NCBI GenBank assembly: GCA_032717465.1
Contig: CM064670.1
Coordinates: forward strand, 20,587,637-20,651,636
Origin: Coenobita brevimanus
Lineage: Eukaryota > Arthropoda > Malacostraca > Decapoda > Coenobitidae
Length of the DNA stretch: 64,000 nt
Direction: 5' to 3'
Shown: in pieces, positions 54,587-64,000 of the stretch
Position numbering within the stretch: the stretch's first letter is position 1
Layout: each line of letters starts with the position of its first letter
The notes under the pieces: model-generated
Seen by the model: only the letters and a program-made list of their open reading frames with translations
What the model was told of the DNA's origin: nothing
The model's database searches: none
Translations under genes and position numbers: made by a program

Positions 54587-55252
54587 CAGTCGTCAGCATA
54601 AATTCGCTGCAAGTCTACTCGTGTGATGTGTCTTTTTGTCTGGCAACAGTGTAAGGGGACTAGTTGCCACGTAGCCTTTTAAACACTTTAACGGTGTTTT
54701 TAAAAATAGTACTAGAGGCTGGCTAGAGTACAATATTATGTATACCGTATTTAATCAGTATATAAAAAAAAGTGCAAAAGCTGACGGAATGTTATGAAAC
54801 GACGTACGAACATAATACTGTACTCTGACATTCCTCATAACCGTGTCTAAACTCCCTTCCCCTCTCGCCCCCATTCTCCTCCAGAAGTCCCCCCACCCCT
54901 CCTTCCCCTCCTACGCCCCACTCACGTTCATGCCTCTCCACTTTCTCCTCTCCTCACTCTCTCTACCTTCATTCATTTATCCACGGCACTAACCCGACTG
55001 ATGCATCACAATTCTCTCTTGACTTAAACCAGTATTGTCCTGTTCTCAATTGCTCGAAAAGCTTTAATAAAATGTATCCAAGGCTAATTACCAATATTCC
55101 TTCCTGTTCTAATCCCATTCTCACCCTCCCCGTCTGATTCCCACTCTTTTTATTTCAGTTGTCATTCTTTTCTCCACCCCTTGTCACTACCAACAGCCGC
55201 TAGATACAGAAACGTTTGAGGTCTCGTTCTTGTAGTGTATTATTCCTTACTG

Positions 55253-55291
<39 letters not shown>

Positions 55292-55940
55292 AGTGAGCCT
55301 GGCAGTTGGTGGCTATTATTTCAGTAGGCAAAATCAAACAAACATTTGTGCCCATTCCTCCTACTTCCTCTCTCTCTCTCTCTCTCTCGTTCCAAGGAAA
55401 ATGTTCCCATCCTCATACTGTTCACTGATTCATGAAGCAGGATCAGAACCCATCATGTTTCGAACTACTGCATCACGTTTGGAGTAAAGCGTGGGTGAAA
55501 AAGACCGAGGCATGGCAAGATAATCTCGAATGTAAAGAGCTAAAAGGTTACAGGAATAGACAAGAAATGGAGAAGAGTGCAGTTCATTACGTAGATCTGC
55601 GCCGTGGTTAAGGTAGACAGGGTGCGGAGAGAGGGGAGTGGAATGATGGAGCACGGGGGAGGGGGAGTTGAGAGGCAGGGTGGGGAGGGACACGGGGTGG
55701 GTACGAGGGAGAGAGCAGAAGTTTCATCAGTCTACAACATTTTTCTGTCGTCTTTTGCTCATTTTTATGCTAATCAGATATAAAGACCATTGCATTCTGG
55801 GCGATTTATAGCACTAATTCTTACAAACACGTCTTTCAAGCGTATAAAAGCCTGGGTGGCGACTAGTTCCTATACATTGTTGCCAGACAAAACAACCACA
55901 TCACACGAGCAGGCTTGCAGCGAATTTGTGCTGACGACTG
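54587..55940. mobile_element. Element C copy 3: complete TIR element with TA duplication
   Basis: The ends CAGTCGTCAGCATAAATTCG and, in reverse, CAGTCGTCAGCACAAATTCG start terminal inverted repeats of well over 100 bp. TA flanks both sides (54585-54586, 55941-55942). Other RTE copies read continuously across this point (AGTATGTACGA), so one TA was duplicated. CAGT ends and TA target fit Tc1/mariner. The 1,354-bp body has no transposase. Confidence 0.82.
55255..55291. repeat. (TG)n microsatellite in element C
   Basis: About 35 bp of GT/TG inside element C copy 3, absent from copies 1 and 2. Confidence 0.85.
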
Positions 55941-55942
55941 TA

Positions 55943-56246
55943 CATACTCTTCACAGCATTCAACAACTTCCCATCTACTCCATATATTCTTAACACTTTC
56001 CACAATCCTTGTCTATCCACCCTGTCATATGCTTTCTCCAAATCCATGAAAGCCGCATACAACTTCTTTCCCTTCTCTAGAAACTTTTCCACTAAAGATC
56101 TAAGAATGAATATCTGATCTACACAACCTCTTCCCTTCCTAAAGCCTCCTGTTCTTCTCCAACTAATTTCTCTGTTCTTTCTCTAACTCTGTCTATAAGT
56201 ATCCTACCATACACTTTTCCTATTATACTAAGAAGACAAATGCCCC
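55943..56246 (-). pseudogene. RTE copy 4 RT fingers region
   Basis: On minus, LVEKFLEKGKKLYAAFMDLEKAYDRVDRQGLWKVLRIYGVDGKLLNAVKSMY carries the first RT catalytic Asp and stops where element C is inserted. Upstream, FRKG.GCVDQIFILRS and KVYGRILIDRV are frameshifted. The element is 5' truncated at 56246. Confidence 0.8.
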
Positions 56247-56402
56247 AATATTACTATTGTTTTATCCATTAGTACAAGCCGAAAGCTGAAGGAATATTTT
56301 TCGACAAATGCACCGAAGGCAACTTCTGTGCTCGTGAATGCGACTCTGCCACATACATGGGTTGGCTGGACGAAGGTGGCTAAGAACTAATGGCCGCAAT
56401 AG

Positions 56403-56701
56403 TACATCTGTGGAAACTACATTTTTACTATCGAAACAAGGACACATTTTTTTTTTTTTAAATCCTTGATGTTACGGTTCAAGTGAATGAAGTCAATAGC
56501 GCTTTCTTTATTTCCTTCTATACGTGGTGTCCTTTCCAGTGTGATTTAACCTTAGGAAATGCCTTTTCTATGCCATAGCGATACAGACATTATAAACAAT
56601 TTCTTGTTACCCCTTCATAAATTGAAACATTATGTTTTAATACATTAAATTCTTTGTCTGACATTTCTCCGGACAAGTAAATGTTTCTGTCGAACTTTTC
56701 T
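56403..56701. other. Unassigned AT-rich DNA
   Basis: I find no ORF, repeat match or RNA gene here. Confidence 0.4.
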
Positions 56702-56885
56702 CTATCTATCTATCTATCTATTGCCAGACGCCTCAATCCCGTTTGGGGTGGACACAAACAAATCACCTCCAAGTCGCCCTGTCCCCCGCCATTTCACTCC
56801 CCTGCGCCCAACTCACACCCCCCTCTCTCATATACCTCTCCACCCCATCTCTCCATCTCATCCTCGGCCTCCCCCTCCCTCTTTC
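56702..56885 (-). mobile_element. RTE copy 5, 3' terminal fragment with (TAGA)n tail
   Basis: Nearly identical to 53585-53765: (TCTA)n on plus followed by the RTE 3' end and C-terminal codons in reverse. It stops at the boundary of the 16-kb duplication, so its 5' part was lost at the breakpoint. Confidence 0.8.
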
Positions 56886-57463
56886 AAATTTTCAACACTG
56901 AGATATGAAGTTAAAAATTTAGAATCTAGTTCGTCCACAGATATCTCGTCGATATATAAACAAATTTTGCATGCATGAGCATTGCCATGAACGACTGTAA
57001 ATGTCGGAAGTGGGGGTTTTTATCAATCATGGATCTTAAATTCTTTTTTTCTTAATTCAACGTAATCACCGATAAAAAAATTTTCTCTTGAAAAAAAAAA
57101 AAAAAAATATATGACTTTGACAAAGCTCTAGATTTGTCAGGAATCACCCCCAATTGTTGATAAGATTCAGTAAGCATTTTAGGATGGAAAAATACAGCAG
57201 AAAAAATGGAAAAAGCAAGCTGCTATTTGGAGAGGTGTAGCAGCATACGTAAAAAAAGTCGATTCAAACGAAAAAAAAAAAATCATAGTCGAAAAAGAAT
57301 GTTAAACATTTAGTTAGAAGGGATTTTATTGTTATTGATATGGTTAGGGCCCTGAAAATGCTACTTGACCTTCTTGATTAAAATGAAGAAAAAAAGAAAA
57401 TTACTAGGGTTGGTTTAAAGCAAAACCATTTTCGTGAGTAATGTCACTGCTAATCGTTACGTG

Positions 57464-57470
<7 letters not shown>
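56886..57470. repeat. AT-rich repeat, duplicated piece
   Basis: Matches 40917-41498 almost base for base, differing mainly in A-run lengths. It starts abruptly at AAATTTTCAAC and marks the start of the second copy of the 16-kb unit. Confidence 0.88.

Positions 57471-57526
<56 letters not shown>
57471..57526. repeat. (TA)n microsatellite
   Basis: Counterpart of 41499-41542, longer by about 12 bp. Confidence 0.93.
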
Positions 57527-57530
<4 letters not shown>

Positions 57531-57694
57531 GCAGATGGGGGACGTGGAAGGTGTGTGCAGGATACTTACAGAAGGAATGTATGCAGCATGTAATGCGGTG
57601 TGTGGGATGAAAAGAAGACGGAGGGGTGTGTAAGGAACATCTTGGTGGAATGACGAGGTGAGACAGGCTGTGGCACAAAAGAAGAAAGCATACA

Positions 57695-58267
57695 ATGAAT
57701 GGATACGAAATAGGGGCGTGGAAGAAGCTGAGAAACGGAAGAGTCATATGTAGAAAGAAAGTGAGAGGTGAAGAGAGAGTGGATGAGGAATTTGGAATGA
57801 ACTTGAGTGTAAAGTGTAGGGACTGTAAGAAAATGTTCTGGAAAGAGGTGAAAAGAGTAAGACAGGATATAAGTGAAGTTAAAGATAAAAATTGTAGATT
57901 TCTAGAGGAGACGGGAGAAAAAGTGAGCAGATGGAGAGAACATTTTAAGGAATTGCTGAACATGAAGGATGGAAGGAATGCGAGTATAAGTGGCTGGGGA
58001 ATGGCTGGGAGAAGGAGGGAGGTGAGAAGACAGGAAAAAATCAGTAGGATAGTTGTGGAAGCAATCAAGAAAGTTAAATTGGGGAAAGATCCAGAAATTG
58101 ATGGAGTGCGTGGCGAAATGCTGAAGTATGGGGGAGAGATAGTAGTAGAATGGATGTGGAAAATGTGCAGATTGGCCTGGGAGGGAAGGTACAATCCCGG
58201 AGGATTGGAAGTCAGATATAATTATTCCCTTGAGCAAAGGAAAAGGGGAAAAAGAAGTGTGTGGTAA
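57695..58267 (+). pseudogene. RTE copy 6 linker and RT N-terminus
   Basis: The same protein as at 41711 up to KMCRLAWE. The extra G then changes the frame, so the WKSDIIIPLSKGKG motif is lost from this reading. The 11-base loss plus a neighbouring change is compensated within the DISEVKDKN region. It cannot give an active RT. Confidence 0.76.
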
Positions 58268-59469
58268 TTATATGGGCATTTGTCTTATTATAAGAAAAGT
58301 GTATGGTAGGATACTTATTGAGATAGAGAAAGAACAGAAGAATTAGTTGGAGAAAACAAGGGAGGCTTTTGGGAGGGAAGAGGTTGTGTAGGTCAGATAT
58401 TCATTCTTAGGTCTTTAGTGGAATAGTTTCTAGAGAAGGGAAGGAAGTTGTATGAGGCTTTCATGGATTTGGAGAAAGCATATGACAGGGTGGATAAACA
58501 AGGATTGTGGAAAGTATTAATGCTGCAGTACGTGTGGATGGGTTGAAACAGGGATGTGTTACGTCTCCATGGTTGTTCAATCTGTTCATGGATAGGGTAA
58601 TAAAAGAGGTACAAGTTGGGTTAGTGGATGTTGGTGGCCCTAGTGAGAGAGGGTAGTGTTTGGAAACTCCCTGTACTGTTATTTGGAGTTGATACTGTGT
58701 TGTTGAGTGAAGATGAAGTAGAGCTGTAAGGCTTGGTGGAAGAGCTTGGGAGAGTGTGTAAGAAACGGAATCTAAAGGTGAATGTAGGGAAGAGTAAAGT
58801 GATGGTCTTTGAGAGAGGTGAAGTCAGTGAATGTACAGCGAGGTTGGATGGTGAGGAATTGGAAAGTATGAGTACATTTAAGTAATTGGGTAGTGGGATG
58901 AGTAAGGATGGAAGTTTGGAGGGTGAAGTGCTTGAAATGGTACAGCAGGGAAGAAAGGTTGTTGGTTCCTTGAGGGCAGTGATAAGATGCAGGGAAGTGA
59001 ACATGGAAGTGAAAAAGTTACTACATGAGGGTATTCTGATACCAACTCTAACGTATGGAGTTGAAGCTTGCATATTGCAAGAAGAACACGTCAAGAGTGA
59101 GAGCAGTGGAAATGAGTTATTTAAGAGGAGCCTGTGGAGTCACATGAAGAGAAAGACTGACAAATGAGGATATAAAGGAGTGTTGTGGTGTGGATGTGGA
59201 TGTGATAAGAAGCATTAGGAGGAATACACTGAGGTGGTTTGGCCATGTGGAGAGAATGGAGGGTGAAACACTGACGAAGAGAGTGTATGTGAGTGAGGTG
59301 GAGGGGGTAAGAGGGAGGGGGATGCCGAGGATAAGATGGAGGGATGGGGTGGACAGGTATATGAGAGAAGGGGATGTGAGTTGGGAGAGGGCAGTGAAAT
59401 GGCTGGGGACAGGGCGACGTGGAGACAATTTGTTTGTGGCCACCCCTAACGGGATTAAGTCTTTCAGCA
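58268..59469 (+). pseudogene. RTE copy 6 RT palm and C-terminus, decayed
   Basis: Same lesions as 42374-43496, including the FGVDT catalytic box (near 58684). The open pieces 58886-59167 and 59190-59498 correspond to the C-terminal motifs PTLTYG and NTLRWFGHVERMEGE. Confidence 0.78.
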
Positions 59470-59481
59470 ATATATATATAT

Positions 59482-60333
59482 TGTTACATGGCCTATGATT
59501 TCATCATCCTTTGTATAATTCTGACGTACAGTGTGCTGCGTGTTTGATCACGATTCGCCTCGTGGCTTCCATAGTCATCAGGCTTACGTGTTCTACCTCA
59601 CTCCCCCCTTCTCCCTCTTATAGTAGAGTAAGTCATTCTTTCTGTTGTTCAGAGCAGGATTCTCAACTCTTTGTCCCCTATGGCTTCATTAGCGCGTCCT
59701 TCTTACAAGTTGTATAAAGTTCTGCCGGCCCCTATATAATGAGCTCAGTCTCTGCATTAATTGCCACTTAGATCTACTCCTCATTTTGTTCACATCTCTG
59801 TCCTCCCCTATATAGTGTATTATTATTATTTTTGAGTGCTCAGGAAGTCTCCAGCCATCTAGTTGCTGTATAATTTGAGTATAAGTGTTGTTACCATTTT
59901 CCTTGTACTGTATGGCCTGAGGCGTCAATTCGTAGGCCAGGTAAGGTTTTTGTGATTCTTGTTGGGTTTTTAATGTCAGCCAGAGTTAATATTTAGTATC
60001 TGTGATAATATTATATATTACTTTAACTGAGCATCATTCGGTTCTCTAATTTATTAAGGCAGACTTATTCTCTAATTTATTAAGGCAGACTTAGATAAAT
60101 TTGTTCTTGGTAAATTCGTGTTAATAGAGGCTATTGCAGTTAACCATATATGTAACGATTTTTGCCATTACATTATCCTTATGAGTCCTGAATGTTTAGT
60201 TGTTAGTTTGAGCATTAAACTTTAACTTGTAATTTTACCTAACTCTTTTGTTTTGAACCTAGAACTTTGCGGGACAGTAGTGATTTAAGTATTCTCACTT
60301 GAATTGATCATTATCTCTCTCTGTTCCGTAACC
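59482..60333 (+). repeat. Element A copy 5 5' LTR
   Basis: 852 bp, the same length as the LTR at 43509 and with the same 26-bp internal duplication (60044-60095). It starts TGTTACATGGCC after (TA)n and ends GTAACC. Confidence 0.88.
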
Positions 60334-60417
60334 TAAATTTGGCGACCTCTTATCAGGATATTCAGGATATTATCATAAGGATATTGCTTGATATTTTGTT
60401 ACTGTGATTTATTCATG

Positions 60418-61501
60418 ATGTCTACTATTACTACTCTTGATGAAGCAAAAGATTTTTTGTCAAATGTGCAAACAGTGCGTGATGTAGAAAACAGAACAAA
60501 GAATGAACTTAAGCTTGTTGCTCAACAATTGGGAATTGCTGTTCGCTCTCATCAGTCTAAAGATCAAATTGTTGACATGATTAATAAAAGCTTGTTTAAT
60601 CTAACTCCTCCAGATGAGCAAACGCAGATTGAAATAGCTAAGTTACAGCTAGCCCTGCAGGAGGCTCGTGCTAAGGAGGCTGTCTCAGGCTCGTATTCAG
60701 GAGGCAAAGGCACAAATTGAACTTGCTAGGATTCAGGCAGACCATGAGTATCGCATGAAAGAAAGTGGGACTGGATCATCTAGCTCTGATGATTTTCATG
60801 TGGCTAAAAATGTTAAACTTGTCCCTCTTTTTAATGAATCTGATTTAACAAAGTATTTTCAGTTGTTTGAGAGGGTAGCTACAGGTGTTTAATTGGCCCA
60901 AAAGTATTGGCCAGTACTCCTACAGCGTATTCTCACCGGTAGAGCTCAAGTAACTTATGCATCTTTGCCTCAGAATCAATCTGATAATTATGATGTAGTT
61001 AAGAGCTTGATTCCTAATGCCTATCAGCTTGTTCCTGAAGCCTATAGGGTAAAATTTAGGACAAATTATAAGCAAGATAGGCAATCCCATGTTGGGTATG
61101 CAAAAAAGATCTGTTAGACAAATGGTTAAATTCTAAGAATGTAAATTCTGATTTTGATAAATTTAAGCAGATGATTTTGCTGGAGGACTTCAAAAGGTGT
61201 ATTAATAAAGATGTTAGCCTATACCTTGATGAAAAAAGAATAGATAATTTGTCTGATGCTGCAGTTTTAGCTGATGAATATGTTCTCACTCACAAGAGAT
61301 ATTCTAAAGAAAAAAGGAAAGCTGAGTAAGTACTTTGCGTCTACTCAGAGTACAGGTAACAGGAAAGAGAATAAAGATGATGTTTCTCAGGAAGTAAATA
61401 CCAGCTCCACCTCTAGATTTCAGAAAAGTAAATGTACTTATTGTATTAGGCTTGGTCATACTACGGAGAAATGTTTCAGGAGACAGCGTGATGTGAACAA
61501 A
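60418..61501 (+). pseudogene. Element A copy 5 gag
   Basis: Same protein as at 44445: SAP-like LKLVAQQLGI...SKDQIVDMI, then ARIQADHEYRMKESGTGSSSSDDFHVAKNVKLVPLFNESDLTKYFQLFERVATGV open at 60668-60892 because the T run near 60829 has one more base than copy 4. SCAN-like capsid and CCHC CTYCIRLGHTTEKC follow. Breaks near 60685, 60890, 61108 and 61325 remain. Confidence 0.78.
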
Positions 61502-62308
61502 AAGGAGTCTTTAAATATTCAGTCAATTGGTCTAGTGTCCACCCTTGAGAGTTCCCAGAATTCTTTAACCGAGTTAACTGAACCTGCTTTGAGGGGTAAA
61601 TTAAATTCTCATGATGAAGCTCGTCTTTTGAGCAGTAACGTGGGTGACACTCTCAAGAGTTCATGTGCTAATTTCTTGTCTATATGGTTTTTTCCGTCCT
61701 CTGGACAGTAATGACAGGAAATCAGTTAAAACATATCGTGATACAGGTGATTGCCAATCACTTATGGTGACCAGTGTTCTAGGCTCTAATATTAATTCCT
61801 CTTATGAAACTGTAATCTTACAAGGTGTAGGTAATAATTACTTCTCTGTCCCTCTGTGCAGAGTGAATTTAGAGTTTGGTTTTGCTAATGTTTCCGTTAT
61901 GGTTAGGTTGGTTGAGACACTCCCAATGTCAGGTGTAACTTTCTTACTTGGAAATGATATTGGTGGAAGTCAAGTGTGTCCAGCTCCTCAGTTGTTTAGC
62001 GAACTAGTGCCTGCGACCCTGGATTGTGATGTCCCTGATGTGTTTTCTGCATTGCTGTCACTAGAGCTAAGTCTAAGGTTACTGATGACTTGCTAATTTT
62101 GACCACTCACTAGATGAGGCAGTACCCAGTAGTGTTGATAATTTGTCTCGTCAAGAGTTGGTTGAGTTGCAGGTTGCTGACCCTGAGTTGAAAGGTCTAC
62201 CTAACTCTGCTTGCAGTTAGGAAGTCAGCTGGTGCTTCTAAGTCTGGAGTACTTATAAGAAAGTGGAGACCCCCAGCAGCATCAGCCGACTGTGAATGGG
62301 AGGTTGTA
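61502..62308 (+). pseudogene. Element A copy 5 protease
   Basis: Unlike copy 4, gag and the protease leader are in one frame here (61274-61711 reads through NKKESLNIQS). One extra T near 61688 then shifts the frame before the active site, which again reads DTGD. FLLGNDIGG follows (61644-62096). The end lies at the element D insertion. Confidence 0.78.
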
Positions 62309-62663
62309 CAGTCACGCGTACTAATTTCTGCTCAGGGGTCACCCCTTCCTTCCCCCCTCTACCCTGGACAGAGGGAAAGGGGGAATCGCGAACAAGTCTA
62401 CCCCGCCTTCTGCCCCCAACTCCCCCACCCTCCACCTCCAGCTGCCAGTTACTGATTAGACGCAAATTTTCTCATGTCCTGTAAACATGACTAAACTGTT
62501 GTCACACACGCTTTCAACAGCCAAGATTTGGACTCTATTTTTGGAATAAATTATTACCGTATTGAACTGCATTCTCAAATGGAAAATATTCACCATCATT
62601 GTAATCCAGTGTCGTCCGCTGCACAATTCTGGGTTCCACTGGTTGCCTTTTCACTTCCCCCAG

Positions 62664-62695
<32 letters not shown>

Positions 62696-62935
62696 TTACT
62701 TTTCCCACTCACTCTTTCTTTTTAAATTTATATAACTCTCTTTGCTTCTCTCCCCCTCTCCCCCTTCTCTCTCGTTCTTTGTCTTAAGTCTTCCTCGCCT
62801 CTCACCCCTCCCCTCCCCCTACCATAGGCCTGATCAGCAGTCAGTTATACCGTCACCGCTCCTTTGTATATCGTGTGCAGGCAACATTTATCACACACAC
62901 TTAGGTCAGATGTATGGAAAGCTAATGTTTTTTTT

Positions 62936-62940
<5 letters not shown>

Positions 62941-63003
<63 letters not shown>
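62941..63003. repeat. (TA)n microsatellite in element D copy 2
   Basis: About 63 bp, against 52 bp in copy 1. Confidence 0.92.
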
Positions 63004-63007
<4 letters not shown>

Positions 63008-63115
63008 GTATTTCTCATTATGTGCCAAGTTCAAATAGAGAACACCAGACCAATATTCGTAATTTTTATTAGAGTGACCGTTCCACTTCACATAGCTGGG
63101 TAGCTGGGCTTATAA

Positions 63116-63119
<4 letters not shown>

Positions 63120-63170
<51 letters not shown>
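63120..63170. repeat. (CA)n microsatellite in element D copy 2
   Basis: About 51 bp in the loop region, against about 42 bp in copy 1. Confidence 0.92.
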
Positions 63171-63172
<2 letters not shown>

Positions 63173-63644
63173 CTTAAATTTTGCACTGACAGCGTGGCGA
63201 CTACAAATATAGTCATTCTAACAACTGGATCTGCTGGCTCCAAACCTTCCCTGTCCCAGTCAAACTCCTCATTCAATAACCGGTTATTGAATGAGGAACC
63301 AGCTATGTGAAGTGGAACGGTCACTCTAATAAAAATTACGAATATTGGTCTGGTGTTCTCTATTTGAACTTGGCACATTAAGAAATACAATTATATAAAA
63401 AAAAAAAAAACATTAGCTTTCCATACATCTGACCTAAGTGTGTGTGATAAATGTTGCCTGCACACGATATACGATGGAGCGGTGACGGTATAACTGACTG
63501 CTGATCAGGCTTAAGGTGGGGGGAGGGGAGGGATGAGAGGCGGGGAAGACTTAAGACAAAGAACGAGAGAGAAGGGGGAGAAGGGGAGAGAAGCAAAGAG
63601 AAAGTTATATAAATTTAAAAAGAAAGAGTGAGTGAGAAAAGTAA

Positions 63645-63680
<36 letters not shown>

Positions 63681-63684
<4 letters not shown>

Positions 63685-63808
63685 GGAGAAATGAATTCCC
63701 CGAGCTAGGCAACGAAGGCCAAAAAAATAGCCCCGCTGGGGTTACAGGAAGGAGCTACCCCTCCCGGCAACGGTAGCCCGGGCGAGGCTCGAACTTGCGA
63801 CCTCCCGA

Positions 63809-63816
<8 letters not shown>
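63681..63816 (-). mobile_element. tRNA-related SINE-like insert, copy 2
   Basis: Same insert as at 47693-47826, with the B-box core AGTTCGAGCCT on minus. Its presence at the same place in both element D copies shows that it was there before the 16-kb duplication. Confidence 0.55.
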
Positions 63817-63840
<24 letters not shown>

Positions 63841-64000
63841 CAGCTGGGGGAAGTGAAACGGTAAGCAGTGGAACCCAGAATTGTGCAGTGGACGACACTG
63901 GATTACAATGATGGTGAATATTTTCAGTTTGAGAATGCAGTTCAATACGGTAATAATTTATTCCAAAAATAGAGTCCAAATCTTGGCTGTTGAAAGCGTG

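Larger units (their letters stand above)
53580..56246 (-). mobile_element. RTE copy 4 (minus) with (TAGA)n tail, split by element C
   Basis: A minus-strand RTE, 5' truncated in the RT, ending in a (TAGA)n tail (CTATCTATCTATCTATTG on plus at 53580). It is inserted in the right arm of element E with the 6-bp duplication AATATT (53574-53579 and 56247-56252), and the left arm gives the uninterrupted sequence. Element C copy 3 sits inside its RT. The tail differs from the (TA)n tails at 13681 and 43497. Confidence 0.82.
50896..56402. mobile_element. Element E: large foldback element, right arm broken by an RTE
   Basis: The left arm (50896 to about 51280) is repeated in reverse at about 53240-53579 and 56247-56402. 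The ends are CTATTGCGG, each next to TA on the outside (50894-50895 and 56403-56404). The right arm is interrupted by an RTE (53580-56246). The core has no transposase and carries simple and minisatellite repeats. The right outer flank is not element A LTR, so the original insertion site cannot be reassembled. Confidence 0.7.
57527..59469 (+). mobile_element. RTE copy 6 (duplicate of copy 3)
   Basis: Carries the same truncation, stops, internal deletion and FGVDT box as 41543-43496. It lacks 11 bases near 57878 (between two GTTA repeats) and has one extra G near 58185 that shifts the frame earlier. Confidence 0.86.
59482..62308 (+). mobile_element. Element A copy 5 (duplicate of copy 4), left of element D copy 2
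   Basis: LTR, leader with PBS near 60340, gag and protease up to the TA at which element D is inserted. The rest lies beyond the window. Shared lesions with copy 4 show one ancestor. Confidence 0.86.
62309..64000. mobile_element. Element D copy 2, right end beyond window
   Basis: Begins CAGTCACGCGTACTAATTTC after TA, at the same base of element A as copy 1. It has the same arms, (TA)n (62941-63003), (CA)n (63120-63170), loop palindrome (about 63268-63297) and SINE-like insert. Microsatellite lengths differ between the two copies. Confidence 0.86.

Overview
This window looks like heterochromatin-like, transposon-packed DNA from an animal genome, most likely an arthropod and probably a decapod crustacean. 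The reasons are long pure (TA)n, (GA)n and (CA)n tracts, an RTE-type non-LTR element with the GTCGTACGAGGCGACTAAAA-type head, and nested LTR elements, large foldback repeats and degraded retroelements. The species call is an inference. I found no convincing single-copy host gene, no rRNA, no intact tRNA gene and no CRISPR array.

The dominant element, called element A here, is a Ty3/Gypsy-type LTR retrotransposon with an unusual pol order: gag (SCAN-like capsid, CCHC knuckle), protease, INTEGRASE, then reverse transcriptase and RNase H. Integrase upstream of RT is the Ty1/Copia order. Among Ty3/Gypsy-like elements it is the hallmark of the Gmr1 group. Five copies are present: 2060-6782, 16607-21356, 25005-31307 (best preserved, both LTRs), 43509-50895 (interrupted) and 59482-62308 (runs on past an insertion at the window edge).

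Region 1-25004 is about two copies of a composite unit of roughly 11.1 kb (unit 2 is 13878-25004; the window opens inside unit 1). Each unit reads: A LTR, reversed piece of a second Gypsy element (element B, a gag-integrase deletion derivative), A gag-pol, A LTR, second reversed B, spacer with a Tc1/mariner-like TIR element (element C), (TA)n, short spacer. Unit 1 differs mainly by a 3.16-kb RTE element sitting inside the (TA)n tract (10520-13680). Unit 2 keeps the empty (TA)n site (24723-24885).

25005-36400 holds the best A copy, a 5'-truncated I-clade/Jockey-superfamily element (31308-34915; endonuclease, RT, RNase H, (TCAA)n tail), a partial A LTR and a decayed protein-coding fragment of a family I cannot name. 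36500-41500 holds two old RTE fragments and an AT-rich, diverged tandem repeat with a period near 0.7 kb.

40917-64000 is a second large tandem duplication. A 15,969-bp unit (40917-56885) is followed directly by at least 7.1 kb of itself (56886-64000). The unit holds a 5'-truncated RTE, an A copy split by a 1.9-kb foldback element with TA target duplication (element D), and a second foldback element (element E) that truncates the A 3' LTR. E is itself broken by an RTE copy, which is in turn broken by an element C copy: a four-deep insertion series (A, E, RTE, C). Most coding regions carry stops or frameshifts. Only the pol of the A copy at 26497-30460 is nearly continuous, with one frame change.
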